Assembly: GCF_001895025.1 (NCBI RefSeq)
Contig: NZ_BCXI01000032.1
Coordinates: 1-64,000, forward strand
DNA from: Rhodococcus zopfii NBRC 100606 = JCM 9919
GTDB taxonomy: Bacteria; Actinomycetota; Actinomycetes; Mycobacteriales; Mycobacteriaceae
Length of the DNA stretch: 64,000 nucleotides
Direction of reading: 5' to 3'
Shown here: in pieces, positions 55,552 to 62,420 of the stretch
Layout of the letters: each line of letters begins with the position of its first letter
Position numbering within the stretch: the first letter of the stretch is position 1
Notes under the pieces: model-generated
What the model was told of the DNA's origin: nothing
Seen by the model: the letters and a program-made list of their open reading frames with translations, nothing else
Databases searched by the model: none
Program-made: the position numbers and the translations under genes

Positions 55552-55730
55552 CCGCCGCGTTCACCACCGCACCCGCCGACGCGCAGCTCCGCGCACTCGC
55601 CGGCCAACTGCGGCACGACGCCACCATGACCAGCCTCGACACCGTCGATGGCGCCGCGGCCCGTATGCGCCGCTACGCCGAGCTCCTCGACCAGGTCGCC
55701 GCCACCCTCACCGACCAGGAGACCCCGTGA
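55548..55730 (+). CDS. Small phage protein, helical
   Basis: 60 residues, mostly alpha-helical, acidic, with a repeated MRRYAELLDQVAATL-like C-terminal helix. No domain is recognised. ATG 55548 overlaps the previous stop in ATGA, and its own stop overlaps the next GTG; spacing supports a real gene. It may be an accessory to the replication protein. Confidence 0.6.
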   Translation: MTAAFTTAPADAQLRALAGQLRHDATMTSLDTVDGAAARMRRYAELLDQVAATLTDQETP

Positions 55731-55873
55731 CCACACTCCGCCCCCACCTGCCGTCGCGGCACACCATCGCCGTCGCAGCAATCGCCGCCGGCTTCCTCGT
55801 ATTGGCCTGGCGCACCGGCCGCGGACCGTTCCGCACCATCCCCGTCAGCACCATCTACGGAGGTACCTGGTGA
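55727..55873 (+). CDS. Small single-pass membrane protein
   Basis: 48 residues. One hydrophobic helix, HTIAVAAIAAGFLVLAW, is followed by a short basic tail (RTGRGPFRTIPVS). GTG 55727 overlaps the upstream stop (GTGA), and its stop overlaps the next start, part of the coupled chain. The function is unknown; too short for family assignment. Confidence 0.55.
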   Translation: MTTLRPHLPSRHTIAVAAIAAGFLVLAWRTGRGPFRTIPVSTIYGGTW

Positions 55874-56316
55874 ACACGACCACACCGCTGAACGAGGACG
55901 AGCGTCGAATCCTCAACCGCTTCGGCGCCATCACCATCTGCAGAGTCGCATCCAGCCGCGGCGACCAAGACCAATACCTCGAAGACCACTTCGGAGGCAT
56001 GGGCACCCGCAGCTGCACCGTCACCTGGCCCGGCATCGGCCGCGGGCACGGACCCTTCGCACTGGTCCGCACACGGGGAATCGTCGTCGTCCGAACCGAA
56101 GACTGGGACATCATCACGGGGAAGGTCACGCAGCCGGTTCACGTCCTCACGTGGAAGCGGATCCGCGAATGGGTCGCGACCATCTCCGACGAGCTCGCCG
56201 AGCGGTGCGCAGTCGCCTCCTACGGATACGCCAATCACACGGCCTGCGCCGAACTCGCCGAGCTCCTGCTCGCGCCGACCACCCTCACCGAGACCGAGGA
56301 GCTGACCCTGTGGTGA
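55870..56316 (+). CDS. Hypothetical phage protein
   Basis: 148 residues. Starts at GTG 55870 with GGAGG 7 bases upstream (55859-55863). NEDERRILNRFGAITICRV at the N-terminus, GHGPFALVRTRGIVVVRTEDW in the middle and WVATISDELAERCAVASYGY later suggest a mixed alpha/beta globular protein. No catalytic motif or named family is recognised. The 3' end overlaps the DUF2637 gene start by 4 bases (GTGA). Confidence 0.65.
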   Translation: MNTTTPLNEDERRILNRFGAITICRVASSRGDQDQYLEDHFGGMGTRSCTVTWPGIGRGHGPFALVRTRGIVVVRTEDWDIITGKVTQPVHVLTWKRIREWVATISDELAERCAVASYGYANHTACAELAELLLAPTTLTETEELTLW

Positions 56317-57149
56317 ACACCTTCCCGAAGCCGACCATGCCGAGCGGGCACACCGTCGCAGTCTTCCTCGCCGCGACAGCCGCACTCGCCGTCGCATCCG
56401 CCGCATTCACCCGCAGCTTCTCCGCGCTGTCCGCGCTCGCCGTGATGCACCAGTGGCCGGCCGACCAAGCGTGGATCCTGCCTGTCGCACTCGACGGCAT
56501 GATCATCGTGCCGACCGTCGCAGCTGTCGTGCGACGTGATGCTCGCTGGTACGCCTGGTCGCTGCTCGTCGCAGGCACGATCCTGTCTGTCGCAGGCAAC
56601 GGGATTCACGCCTGGCTCACCGCGATGTCGCACATTGCTGTCGGGCTCGCGGTCATCCCACCGCTCGTGACACTCGCTGCCGTGCACCTAACGATCGTGG
56701 TCGCGCGACAGGACCACGACAGAACCGCAACAACAGCAGATGAAACCACGACAGAACCCGCCGATCGCGCGACAAACCCGGACCCGACTGTCACACCCGC
56801 CGACCCGGATAGGCCGATCCGCGACACCGACCGCGACGAGACACCCCACCACGTCCGCCGACTGCGCGTCGCACCCGCGACACCGGTACAACCTGTCGCA
56901 GCACCAGGCGAGACAATCCCTGTCGCGACGCAGCAGACGCTCAGGCTCGACGTCGCACCGGTCGTCGCGGCGAAGCGCCCCGCTCGTCGCAGCACCAAGC
57001 ACAACGACACAATCCGAGCCGAAGCATTGCAACGCGTCGCGGCGGGCGAGACACTCCGCGACGTCGCGGACCGGCTCGGTGTCTCGAAGGACGCGGTGTG
57101 GCGATGGAAGCGCGACGCCACTATGGCGGCGACAGTCGCAGCCGGGTGA
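56313..57149 (+). CDS. DUF2637/SpdB-like membrane protein with C-terminal helix-turn-helix
   Basis: 278 residues. The N-terminal ~125 residues carry four membrane helices: TVAVFLAATAALAVASAAF, WILPVALDGMIIVPTVAAVV, WSLLVAGTILSVAGNGIHAW and AVGLAVIPPLVTLAAVHL. The LPVALDGMIIVPT motif is diagnostic of DUF2637, a family tied to Streptomyces and Rhodococcus plasmid spread (Spd) and integrative elements. A polar Thr/Pro/Asp linker follows, then a resolvase-type helix-turn-helix at about residues 245-270 (LQRVAAGETLRDVADRLGVS and KDAVWRWKRD). A membrane protein with a DNA-binding tail could tether element DNA to the membrane. GTG 56313 is the start. Confidence 0.82.
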   Translation: MNTFPKPTMPSGHTVAVFLAATAALAVASAAFTRSFSALSALAVMHQWPADQAWILPVALDGMIIVPTVAAVVRRDARWYAWSLLVAGTILSVAGNGIHAWLTAMSHIAVGLAVIPPLVTLAAVHLTIVVARQDHDRTATTADETTTEPADRATNPDPTVTPADPDRPIRDTDRDETPHHVRRLRVAPATPVQPVAAPGETIPVATQQTLRLDVAPVVAAKRPARRSTKHNDTIRAEALQRVAAGETLRDVADRLGVSKDAVWRWKRDATMAATVAAG

Positions 57150-57204
57150 CGCCACCATCGCGACCGCAGTATCTGTGACCTGTAGTTCCTCACAAAACAG
57201 ACGT

Positions 57205-57224
57205 AACGAACCGCGCAGTTCGTT
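57205..57224. promoter_or_regulatory. Hairpin in the gap before the PASTA gene
   Basis: AACGAAC (57205-57211) and GTTCGTT (57218-57224) pair around CGCGCA. It lies 80 bases upstream of the PASTA-type gene in the 155-base gap after the DUF2637 gene. It may be an attenuator or operator; no T-tract follows. Confidence 0.4.
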
Positions 57225-57304
57225 CGATCTCGGGGCAGCGGCAACATTCGTAACGGGTTGCCGCGCCCACCTCTTCTGTTCCAACCCAGGAAAGACACCC
57301 GAAA

Positions 57305-57838
57305 ATGACGCAGCCTCCCCAGCAGCCATACAACCAGCCCTACGGCGGGCAACCGCAGTACTACGGGCAGCAGCCCCAGCCGGGTCAGTACCCGAGCAAC
57401 TTCGCACCCGTTCAGCCTCCGGCGCCGAAGAAGGGAAAGAAGTGGCCGTGGGTCGCGGGCGGTGTGGCAGCGTTCGTCGTCATCGCCGGAGTCGCCGGCG
57501 GCGGGTCCGACAAGGACGAGTCCACCACGGCAGCTGCCCCGACCACCACAACCACAACCCAGGCGCTTCCCCCGGTCGCGGCGGCAGCCGCACCGACCAC
57601 AACCACCGCCGCCGTCGTCGCGGAGGTCGAGCTTCCCGAGGTTGCCGGCCGCAACGGCGAGATCGTTCGACAGGAGCTGGCGGACCTGGGACTGACGAAC
57701 GTGACCCTCGGGTCGGCCGATCCGAACAGCACTTTGGTGATCATGGCCGCGAACTGGACGGCGGTGAGCATCGAGCCAGCACCCGGCACCATCGTCGCCG
57801 GAGACGATCCGGTCGTCGTGACACTGACCAAGAAGTAG
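57305..57838 (+). CDS. Membrane-anchored PASTA-domain phage protein
   Basis: 177 residues. An N-terminal Pro/Gln/Tyr-rich cytoplasmic segment (PPQQPYNQPYGGQPQYYGQQ), one transmembrane helix (WVAGGVAAFVVIAGVAGG, about residues 49-66), a Thr/Ala linker, and a C-terminal PASTA-like domain (about 113-175: LPEVAGRNGEIVRQELADLG, SIEPAPGTIV, PVVVTLTKK). PASTA domains bind muropeptides or beta-lactams on PknB-type kinases and PBPs. No kinase is attached here. A prophage-expressed surface binder could alter wall sensing or block superinfecting phage; that is inference. AGGAAAG precedes the ATG by about 10 bases. Confidence 0.75.
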   Translation: MTQPPQQPYNQPYGGQPQYYGQQPQPGQYPSNFAPVQPPAPKKGKKWPWVAGGVAAFVVIAGVAGGGSDKDESTTAAAPTTTTTTQALPPVAAAAAPTTTTAAVVAEVELPEVAGRNGEIVRQELADLGLTNVTLGSADPNSTLVIMAANWTAVSIEPAPGTIVAGDDPVVVTLTKK

Positions 57839-57861
57839 CCTCGGCCCGAACGGATTCCGAC

Positions 57862-58161
57862 ATGCATGCCTCTTTTCCGTCCCGGCATCCGGTGCTCACC
57901 GGGCTCGGGGCGCTACTCGTCCTCGGCTTCGTGCTCGAGTACTGGCCGTTGATCGTGCTCGCCGGGGTGATCGCGGCAACAATGTTCGCCGGCAGCCGCC
58001 TGTGGGACCGCCATCTCCAGGTGAAGGCTCAGCAGGAACGGGCACGGGCTGCGCTGGCGGCGCGAGCCGACTACGAGCACCAGCAGTACATCGCGGGCAA
58101 CCCTGTCGGATTGTTCGGTCAGTACACGCCGCACCCTGACAGCAGGCAGGAACCGCGGTAG
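57862..58161 (+). CDS. Small membrane protein
   Basis: 99 residues. Two adjacent hydrophobic stretches (VLTGLGALLVLGFVLEYWPL and IVLAGVIAATMFAGSRLW) form one long or two short helices, followed by a charged helical tail (RHLQVKAQQERARAAL, YEHQQYIAGNP). Start ATG 57862; the Shine-Dalgarno is unclear. It lies 23 bases after the PASTA gene and just before the large inverted repeat, so it may be the last gene of that transcript. No family recognised. Confidence 0.6.
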   Translation: MHASFPSRHPVLTGLGALLVLGFVLEYWPLIVLAGVIAATMFAGSRLWDRHLQVKAQQERARAALAARADYEHQQYIAGNPVGLFGQYTPHPDSRQEPR

Positions 58162-58167
58162 CGCTTC

Positions 58168-58224
58168 ACCTCATAGGGCACGGCCCCCGAACCGATGCGG
58201 TTCGGGGGCCGTGCCCTATGAGGT
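58168..58224. repeat. 27-bp perfect inverted repeat, 3-base loop
   Basis: Arms at 58168-58194 and 58198-58224 are perfectly complementary over 27 bp (starting ACCTCATAGGGCACGG), with ATG as the loop. No T-tract follows on either side. It ends the plus-strand early block and faces the minus-strand AlpA-like gene, so it may be a bidirectional terminator, or a cruciform-forming origin or resolution site. Confidence 0.9.
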
Positions 58225-58299
58225 ACTCTGCCAGAGCCCCGGACGGGCGGTTGCCTTGTTGACACCTGGTCTCCTTGGTCGTCCGGGGCTTTGCTGTCT

Positions 58300-58494
58300 T
58301 TAGGTCAGATCGGTGCGCGCACCCCTGCCGGGCCGGTTCGCCTGCCACTCGTCGACGGTCTCTGGAAGCCAGCCGCGGACATCACCGACCCAGGCGTCGG
58401 GCTCGGGGAGCTTGTACTTGCCGAGGGCGCCGGCGTCTTTGAGGCCGATCCGTTCGGCGAACTGCTTGCGGGAGAGGAATCTGAGCGCTGCCAT
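58300..58494 (-). CDS. AlpA/excisionase-like small HTH protein
   Basis: 64 residues. LSRKQFAERIGLKDAGALGKYKLPEPDAWVG (quoted in part) has the layout of the MerR-like AlpA/Xis helix-turn-helix followed by a wing, with WLPETVDEWQANRPGRG matching the typical W..ET...W tail of these proteins. Such proteins act as recombination-directionality factors or small regulators. It is the only minus-strand gene between two plus-strand blocks and is divergent from the 58636 gene across a strong, operator-flanked promoter. Initiation is at ATG 58494 with TAGGGT 3 bases upstream, possibly leaderless. Confidence 0.72.
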   Translation of the reverse strand: MAALRFLSRKQFAERIGLKDAGALGKYKLPEPDAWVGDVRGWLPETVDEWQANRPGRGARTDLT

Positions 58495-58562
58495 GCCATG
58501 ACCCTACTCATCCAACAGGTTATGTCGCAAGGTGTATCGCCTGACATCGGCACTTCTTCACG

Positions 58563-58607
58563 TGTTGACTTTGGTTCGTCAAGTGGGTATAGTAATTCAT
58601 GTCAACA
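58563..58607 (+). promoter_or_regulatory. Strong sigma-70-like promoter flanked by inverted operator half-sites
   Basis: TTGACT (58565-58570) and TATAGT (58588-58593) are 17 bases apart, the best promoter match in the window. TGTTGAC (58563-58569), overlapping the -35, and GTCAACA (58601-58607), at about +1 to +7, form a perfect 7-bp inverted pair. A dimeric repressor bound there would block the promoter. The local sequence is AT-richer than its surroundings. Confidence 0.75.
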
Positions 58608-58635
58608 AGGCAAGACCAACCCGCAGGAGACCAAC

Positions 58636-58872
58636 ATGACCAGCATCGAGACCATCGCCCCCGAGCACCTCACCATCTACCCCTCCACCGACGAGGTCAT
58701 CTACTTCGAAGACTGGATCGCTGGCGGCGCCTTCGACACCCTCCTCGAATGGGCCCGGGAAGAAGGCTTCACCCTGATCCACGACCCCGAATCGGACGAG
58801 AAGGTCACCGGGTACTTCATCTGGGACGCGGACGGCAAGCAGATCGCAATGGCCACCCTCACCAACCACTGA
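58636..58872 (+). CDS. Small acidic phage protein, unknown
   Basis: 78 residues, strongly acidic (for example FEDWIAGGAFDTLLEWAREE and DPESDEKVTGYFIWDADGKQ). Probably alpha/beta; no family recognised. It is preceded by CAGGAGACCAAC, a good ribosome site, and lies about 36 bases downstream of the predicted start of the strong promoter, so it should be one of the main transcripts of the lysogen or early phase. Small acidic early phage proteins are often host-takeover or anti-defence factors, but nothing in the sequence proves this. Confidence 0.68.
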   Translation: MTSIETIAPEHLTIYPSTDEVIYFEDWIAGGAFDTLLEWAREEGFTLIHDPESDEKVTGYFIWDADGKQIAMATLTNH

Positions 58873-58938
58873 GAGCAGGGTGGGGCCGGGAATCCGGCCC
58901 CACCCGAGCCCCGCCCCACCCACCGGAAGGCCACCAGA

Positions 58939-59019
58939 ATGACGCCGATCTACTCCACCCTGCTCGCCGAGTACCGCGCCGCCGGCGTGCCCATCACCCT
59001 CGTCGACGACGAGGACTGA
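58939..59019 (+). CDS. Very short ORF, 26 residues
   Basis: A 26-residue ORF (MTPIYSTLLAEYRAAGVPIT then LVDDED) with GGAAGG about 10 bases upstream of the ATG. It lies between two plus-strand phage genes with the right orientation and codon bias (GC3 high). It may encode a small peptide; it is too short for a family call. Confidence 0.4.
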   Translation: MTPIYSTLLAEYRAAGVPITLVDDED

Positions 59020-59104
59020 TCACCCCGCCGACTACGCTGCGACGCAGCACCCGTGGCGCCTCACCCATCACCGGGTGGGGCGCCACCCAGCCGAGAGGAC
59101 CACG

Positions 59105-59500
59105 ATGCGTACCCCCACCGCCACCGGCGCCATGACCGACGCCGAGCTCCGCGTCACCCGAGAGCGACTCGGCCTGTCCGCCGACTGGCTCTCCGATCAC
59201 CTCGGCGTCCAGATCCGCACCTGGCGCCGGTGGGAGGGCGGCACCGCACCCATCCCCACCGGTGTGCGCGATGCGATCACCGCGATCACCGCGGCTGCCC
59301 TGCAGCTCACCGCCGCGCTCGCCGCGAGTGCCCGCGAGACCGGGCAGATCGTGACGTACCGCAACGACGCCGCCTATCGCGCCGCGGAGCCGGATTCGAC
59401 GTACCCGTCAGGATGGCATCGGGCCGCCGCGGCAGCCGCCGCAGAGTCCGCCGGCACGGACGTGAGCGTCGTGTACCACGACGTCCCCGTCGACCAGTAG
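59105..59500 (+). CDS. HTH-domain phage protein (YdiL/DUF1870-like)
   Basis: 131 residues. TDAELRVTRERLGLSADWLSDHLGVQIRTWRRWEGG (quoted in part) is a Cro/C1-like helix-turn-helix at about residues 10-45, in which the recognition helix ends RTWRRWE, the mark of the DUF1870/YdiL group. The C-terminal ~80 residues are Ala-rich. A DNA-binding regulatory role, perhaps on the operator-flanked promoter upstream, is plausible. ATG 59105 follows GAGAGGACC. A strong hairpin terminator stands 19 bases past the stop. Confidence 0.75.
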   Translation: MRTPTATGAMTDAELRVTRERLGLSADWLSDHLGVQIRTWRRWEGGTAPIPTGVRDAITAITAAALQLTAALAASARETGQIVTYRNDAAYRAAEPDSTYPSGWHRAAAAAAAESAGTDVSVVYHDVPVDQ

Positions 59501-59518
59501 CTCCAGACCGAGAAACGA

Positions 59519-59548
59519 CAGCGCCCCCACCGGGAGGTGGGGGCGCTG
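59519..59548. terminator. Terminator hairpin between convergent phage blocks
   Basis: CAGCGCCCCCAC (59519-59530) and GTGGGGGCGCTG (59537-59548) form a perfect 12-bp stem with a 6-base loop. The minus-strand side is followed by TGTCGTTTCTCG. It separates the plus-strand HTH gene from the leftward tail operon. Confidence 0.85.
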
Positions 59549-59578
59549 CCATGTCACGACTCGGGCACACCAGGTTCA

Positions 59579-59629
59579 TTCGTTAACCTAACGAACCCAT
59601 CCGGTTCGGATCGAAAGACCCCGGATGGG
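59579..59629. terminator. Two small hairpins ending the tail operon
   Basis: TTCGTTA-ACC-TAACGAA (59579-59595) is a 7-bp stem with a 3-base loop. CCCATCCGG (59596-59604) and CCGGATGGG (59621-59629) form a second, 9-bp stem. Both lie just past the last minus-strand tail-block ORF and probably terminate it. Confidence 0.6.
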
Positions 59630-59631
59630 CC

Positions 59632-59766
59632 TCAGCTCGACGGCCACTGCCACGCTGCCGAGCGCACCTCGGCGTCGTTGGTTCGTACCGTCACGGTCAG
59701 ATAGCCACCGACCAGCTCGACATCCATTGTGCTGCCATCCACTTCGCTCAGCGTCACGGTCTGCAC
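59632..59766 (-). CDS. Small phage protein at the end of the tail operon
   Basis: 44 residues, beta-rich (VTLSEVDGSTMDVELVGGYL, TVTVRTNDAEV), with a GAGGAACC ribosome site just before GTG 59766. The stop of the repeat-rich tail gene lies 11 bases upstream. Composition resembles a short tail-tip or baseplate accessory, but no family is recognised. Confidence 0.5.
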   Translation of the reverse strand: MQTVTLSEVDGSTMDVELVGGYLTVTVRTNDAEVRSAAWQWPSS

Positions 59767-59776
59767 GGTTCCTCCA

Positions 59777-61543
59777 TCATTCGAAGTACAGGTAGGTGTT
59801 GCTCGCGCCGGCCTGGATCGTCGGCGTCCCGGCGTAGGTCGAGGACTCGGCCTCCATGGTCAGGGCGTCCCCGGCCGCGAGAGTGACCGACACCGACCCG
59901 GACTGCGTGCTCCCGGACTTCGCAGAGGTGTAGATCACGGTGCCGTTCTTCTTGATCCTGAACGCAACCGCCGGCACGGTGCCGCCTGTGATCGTGATCT
60001 TCCCGTACACAGTGACCGTCGCCGGGCCGTCCGCGACGAGTGCGTTCGACACGATCGACGTCGACGGGTACCCGGACCGCGCCGTCCAGCCGGTGACCGG
60101 CACGTACGACGTCGGGCACGACTGGGTGCCGGACTTGTCCATACCCATCGGCGACCAGCTCGGCGCCTCGGTTGTCACCGTCGGCGCCAGCAACTCCAGC
60201 GCCGTCGTCAACACCGGAGCCTCCACATACCCGGGCGTCGGCGTCAGATCCAGATCACCGAACGCCCAGTTGTCCATGGTCCCGGAATTCGAGAAGTTGG
60301 CCCGCTGCAGGGCCAGACCACCGAGCCGCCCCGTCGTCGGGACGACGCTGCCGGTGTCGATCCACTGGATCTTCTCCACCCCGTCGACGTAGCCGGTGTA
60401 GACGTTCCCGATCGCGGTGAACCGCAGCCGCTTACCCGCCAGGGTCGTGCCGGACGCGACATCGCCGGTGCGGTTGACACCGCCCGCGCCCTTCCACCCG
60501 GTCGTGGTGAAGATCGCGAGATTGGTTCCGATCCAGGTGAGGATCACACCCACACCAGAGGAGCTGTAGCGCAGCATGATTCCCGAGCTACGCTCGCCGC
60601 CGGTCACCATGTCGCACTCGGCGTACTGCTCGCTGGTCAGGCACGGATTGACCCAGGTGCACTCGTAGTAGCCGTCGGTGGTGCCACCGACCGCGACCTG
60701 GTTACCCGAGACCTTCGGGAAGCTGCTGCCGTTTCGGTACGTCCAGTTCGACCCGAGCACACCGTCGGACCGGTTGAAGTCGTCGGCGTAGTCGACACCC
60801 GGGTCGACCGCCGACACGATCGGCGCCGGCATCGTGACGGTGGCCTCGAGAACGGGCGCGGTGATCGTCGCGCCCGCGCGGACCTCGGGCGCCGGCAGCT
60901 GCGCCGACACCCCGAGTGCCGGTGCCTGCACGGTCGCGCCGGCGCTCACCGTGGGCACCGGCAACCCCGCAGCCACCTCGAGTACCGGCGCCGCGACAGT
61001 GGCGCCCGCGCGGAGCTCCGGCACGGTCAGCGCGGTAGTCAGGGTCAGCACCGGCGCCTCGACGGTGGCCGGCACCTGCACCTGCGGCGCCAGCAACTCG
61101 ACCATGACCATCATCGGCGGGGCATGGACCGTCCCGGCGACATCGACACCGACACCCGGTTCGAGCAGCTCCACCGTCGAGGACAGCACCGGTGCGGTGA
61201 TCGTGGCACCCGCACTGACCGTCGGCGCGAGCAGCTCCACCACCGACGTCAGCACCGGCGCGTCGACACCGCCACCGCCACCGGGCACCGGAGTCGGCAT
61301 CTGCACCCCGGCGACCAGCAGCGGCGCGGTGACGGTCGCCGCGGCCCGCACCGACGGGGCGGGCAGCACCAGCGACGAGGCCAGCACCGGCGCGTTGATC
61401 AGCGCCGGTACCGTCCCGTCCCACACCAGATGATCGACACCGTCAGCGTCGACCCAGTGCACCCGCACGACGTGGTTCTCGGTGCCGGCCGCGTCGATCC
61501 AGCGCAGCGCTACGGCAGGTTTGCCGTTGCGGAAGATCGCCAT
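59777..61543 (-). CDS. Repeat-rich minor tail/tail-fibre protein with LamG-like domain
   Basis: 588 residues. After a short N-terminus (MAIFRNGKPAVALRWIDA) come about nine ~22-residue repeats of pattern APVL-x6-L-x2-P-x-V-x-AGAT-(V/I) spanning about residues 50-235. Next is a concanavalin/LamG-like carbohydrate-binding jelly roll (about 240-430; starts DDFNRSDGVLGSNWTYRNG). One more repeat unit follows, then a C-terminal beta domain ending NTYLYFE. This is the architecture of a host-cell-surface-binding tail protein. ATG 61543 begins 2 bases before the upstream stop. The family is inferred from architecture. Confidence 0.8.
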   Translation of the reverse strand: MAIFRNGKPAVALRWIDAAGTENHVVRVHWVDADGVDHLVWDGTVPALINAPVLASSLVLPAPSVRAAATVTAPLLVAGVQMPTPVPGGGGGVDAPVLTSVVELLAPTVSAGATITAPVLSSTVELLEPGVGVDVAGTVHAPPMMVMVELLAPQVQVPATVEAPVLTLTTALTVPELRAGATVAAPVLEVAAGLPVPTVSAGATVQAPALGVSAQLPAPEVRAGATITAPVLEATVTMPAPIVSAVDPGVDYADDFNRSDGVLGSNWTYRNGSSFPKVSGNQVAVGGTTDGYYECTWVNPCLTSEQYAECDMVTGGERSSGIMLRYSSSGVGVILTWIGTNLAIFTTTGWKGAGGVNRTGDVASGTTLAGKRLRFTAIGNVYTGYVDGVEKIQWIDTGSVVPTTGRLGGLALQRANFSNSGTMDNWAFGDLDLTPTPGYVEAPVLTTALELLAPTVTTEAPSWSPMGMDKSGTQSCPTSYVPVTGWTARSGYPSTSIVSNALVADGPATVTVYGKITITGGTVPAVAFRIKKNGTVIYTSAKSGSTQSGSVSVTLAAGDALTMEAESSTYAGTPTIQAGASNTYLYFE

Positions 61544-61544
61544 G

Positions 61545-61979
61545 TCACGGCGTCGACTGGGCCAGAATCCCGGCGGGATTCCACACGATCTGGAAAGGCG
61601 CGTTCGTCGCCGGGATGTCGGCTTCGAAGTCGACGTACCCGACGAGCGGTTTCGTCGCCGCCGTCGCCGGGGTGTCGTCGTAGATCACCGCGTACCGCGC
61701 GGTGAACGTCGACCCGGGCCACACCACGTCGTCGGCGTCGAACTTGAAGGTGTTCGTCGCCGCGTCGTAGGTCGCAGTGACGGTCGCCAATGTCGCACCA
61801 CCGGCGGTGTACCCGGTGCCGGCCACCTCACCGGTGACCTGCGACTTGTACTGGTGGGTGTCCTGATTCGGTGTGTACGCCGCGGTGCACAGCATCACCT
61901 TGAAGGTGTCGCTGTCGAGGTCCACCTCTTTGTTCGCGAGGGACTTGAGGAACAGCCCGAACACTTTACCGATCGCCAT
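61545..61979 (-). CDS. Phage tail-associated structural protein
   Basis: 144 residues. MAIGKVFGLFLKSLANKEVD at the N-terminus, MLCTAAYTPNQDTHQYKSQV, and the C-terminal YAVIYDDTPATAATKPLVGY match a protein widespread in actinobacteriophage tail regions, described as a structural or tail protein. Mostly beta. ATG 61979 is preferred over an in-frame start nine codons upstream because AAAGG lies at usable distance. It sits between the 136-residue protein and the repeat-rich tail protein, consistent with assembly of the tail tip. Confidence 0.8.
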   Translation of the reverse strand: MAIGKVFGLFLKSLANKEVDLDSDTFKVMLCTAAYTPNQDTHQYKSQVTGEVAGTGYTAGGATLATVTATYDAATNTFKFDADDVVWPGSTFTARYAVIYDDTPATAATKPLVGYVDFEADIPATNAPFQIVWNPAGILAQSTP

Positions 61980-62009
61980 AGCATAAAAACCTTTCTCGCA
62001 CAGCATGAT

Positions 62010-62420
62010 TCAGAACAGGATGTAGAGGGTTTCGGGATCCTTCGGCGCCGACGCGTAGTCGGCAAGCGGCATCGCCTTCCCCCGCGCCAGACCACCGGCG
62101 TTGCGCATGAACCCGGTCATCCACGCGGTGTTGTCGGGCTCGGTGGCCGCGTCGATCAGCGGCCACAGCTGCACCGGGGTATCGCTGTCGGGGATGGTGA
62201 TGCGGTAGTCCGCGCGCATGCCGCCGGACAGGTGCAGCACCGCGGGCCCGGGCTCGAGATCGTCGGTGGTGAGCACCCCGTACTCGGCGGTGTAGCGGCG
62301 CGCCCGGATGGTGACGACGCCGCCGCCCAGCCCGCCGCGCACCGTGGGGGTTTCGAAGGTGAACACCGTCGCGTCGTCGACGCCGGCGATGTCGCGGATG
62401 TTGCCGGTCACGATGGTCAT
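62010..62420 (-). CDS. Minor tail protein domain (beta-rich)
   Basis: 136 residues. IVTGNIRDIAGVDDATVFTF and TPTVRGGLGGGVVTIRARRY are typical of the N-terminal beta domain of actinophage minor tail proteins, which often begin with a GNIRD-x-VGNP-like strand. DPETLYILF ends the protein. ATG 62420 is coupled to the tiny Trp-rich ORF by an overlapping TGA/ATG, so I take it rather than the longer frame to 62456. Function: structural, probably tail tip. Confidence 0.72.
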   Translation of the reverse strand: MTIVTGNIRDIAGVDDATVFTFETPTVRGGLGGGVVTIRARRYTAEYGVLTTDDLEPGPAVLHLSGGMRADYRITIPDSDTPVQLWPLIDAATEPDNTAWMTGFMRNAGGLARGKAMPLADYASAPKDPETLYILF

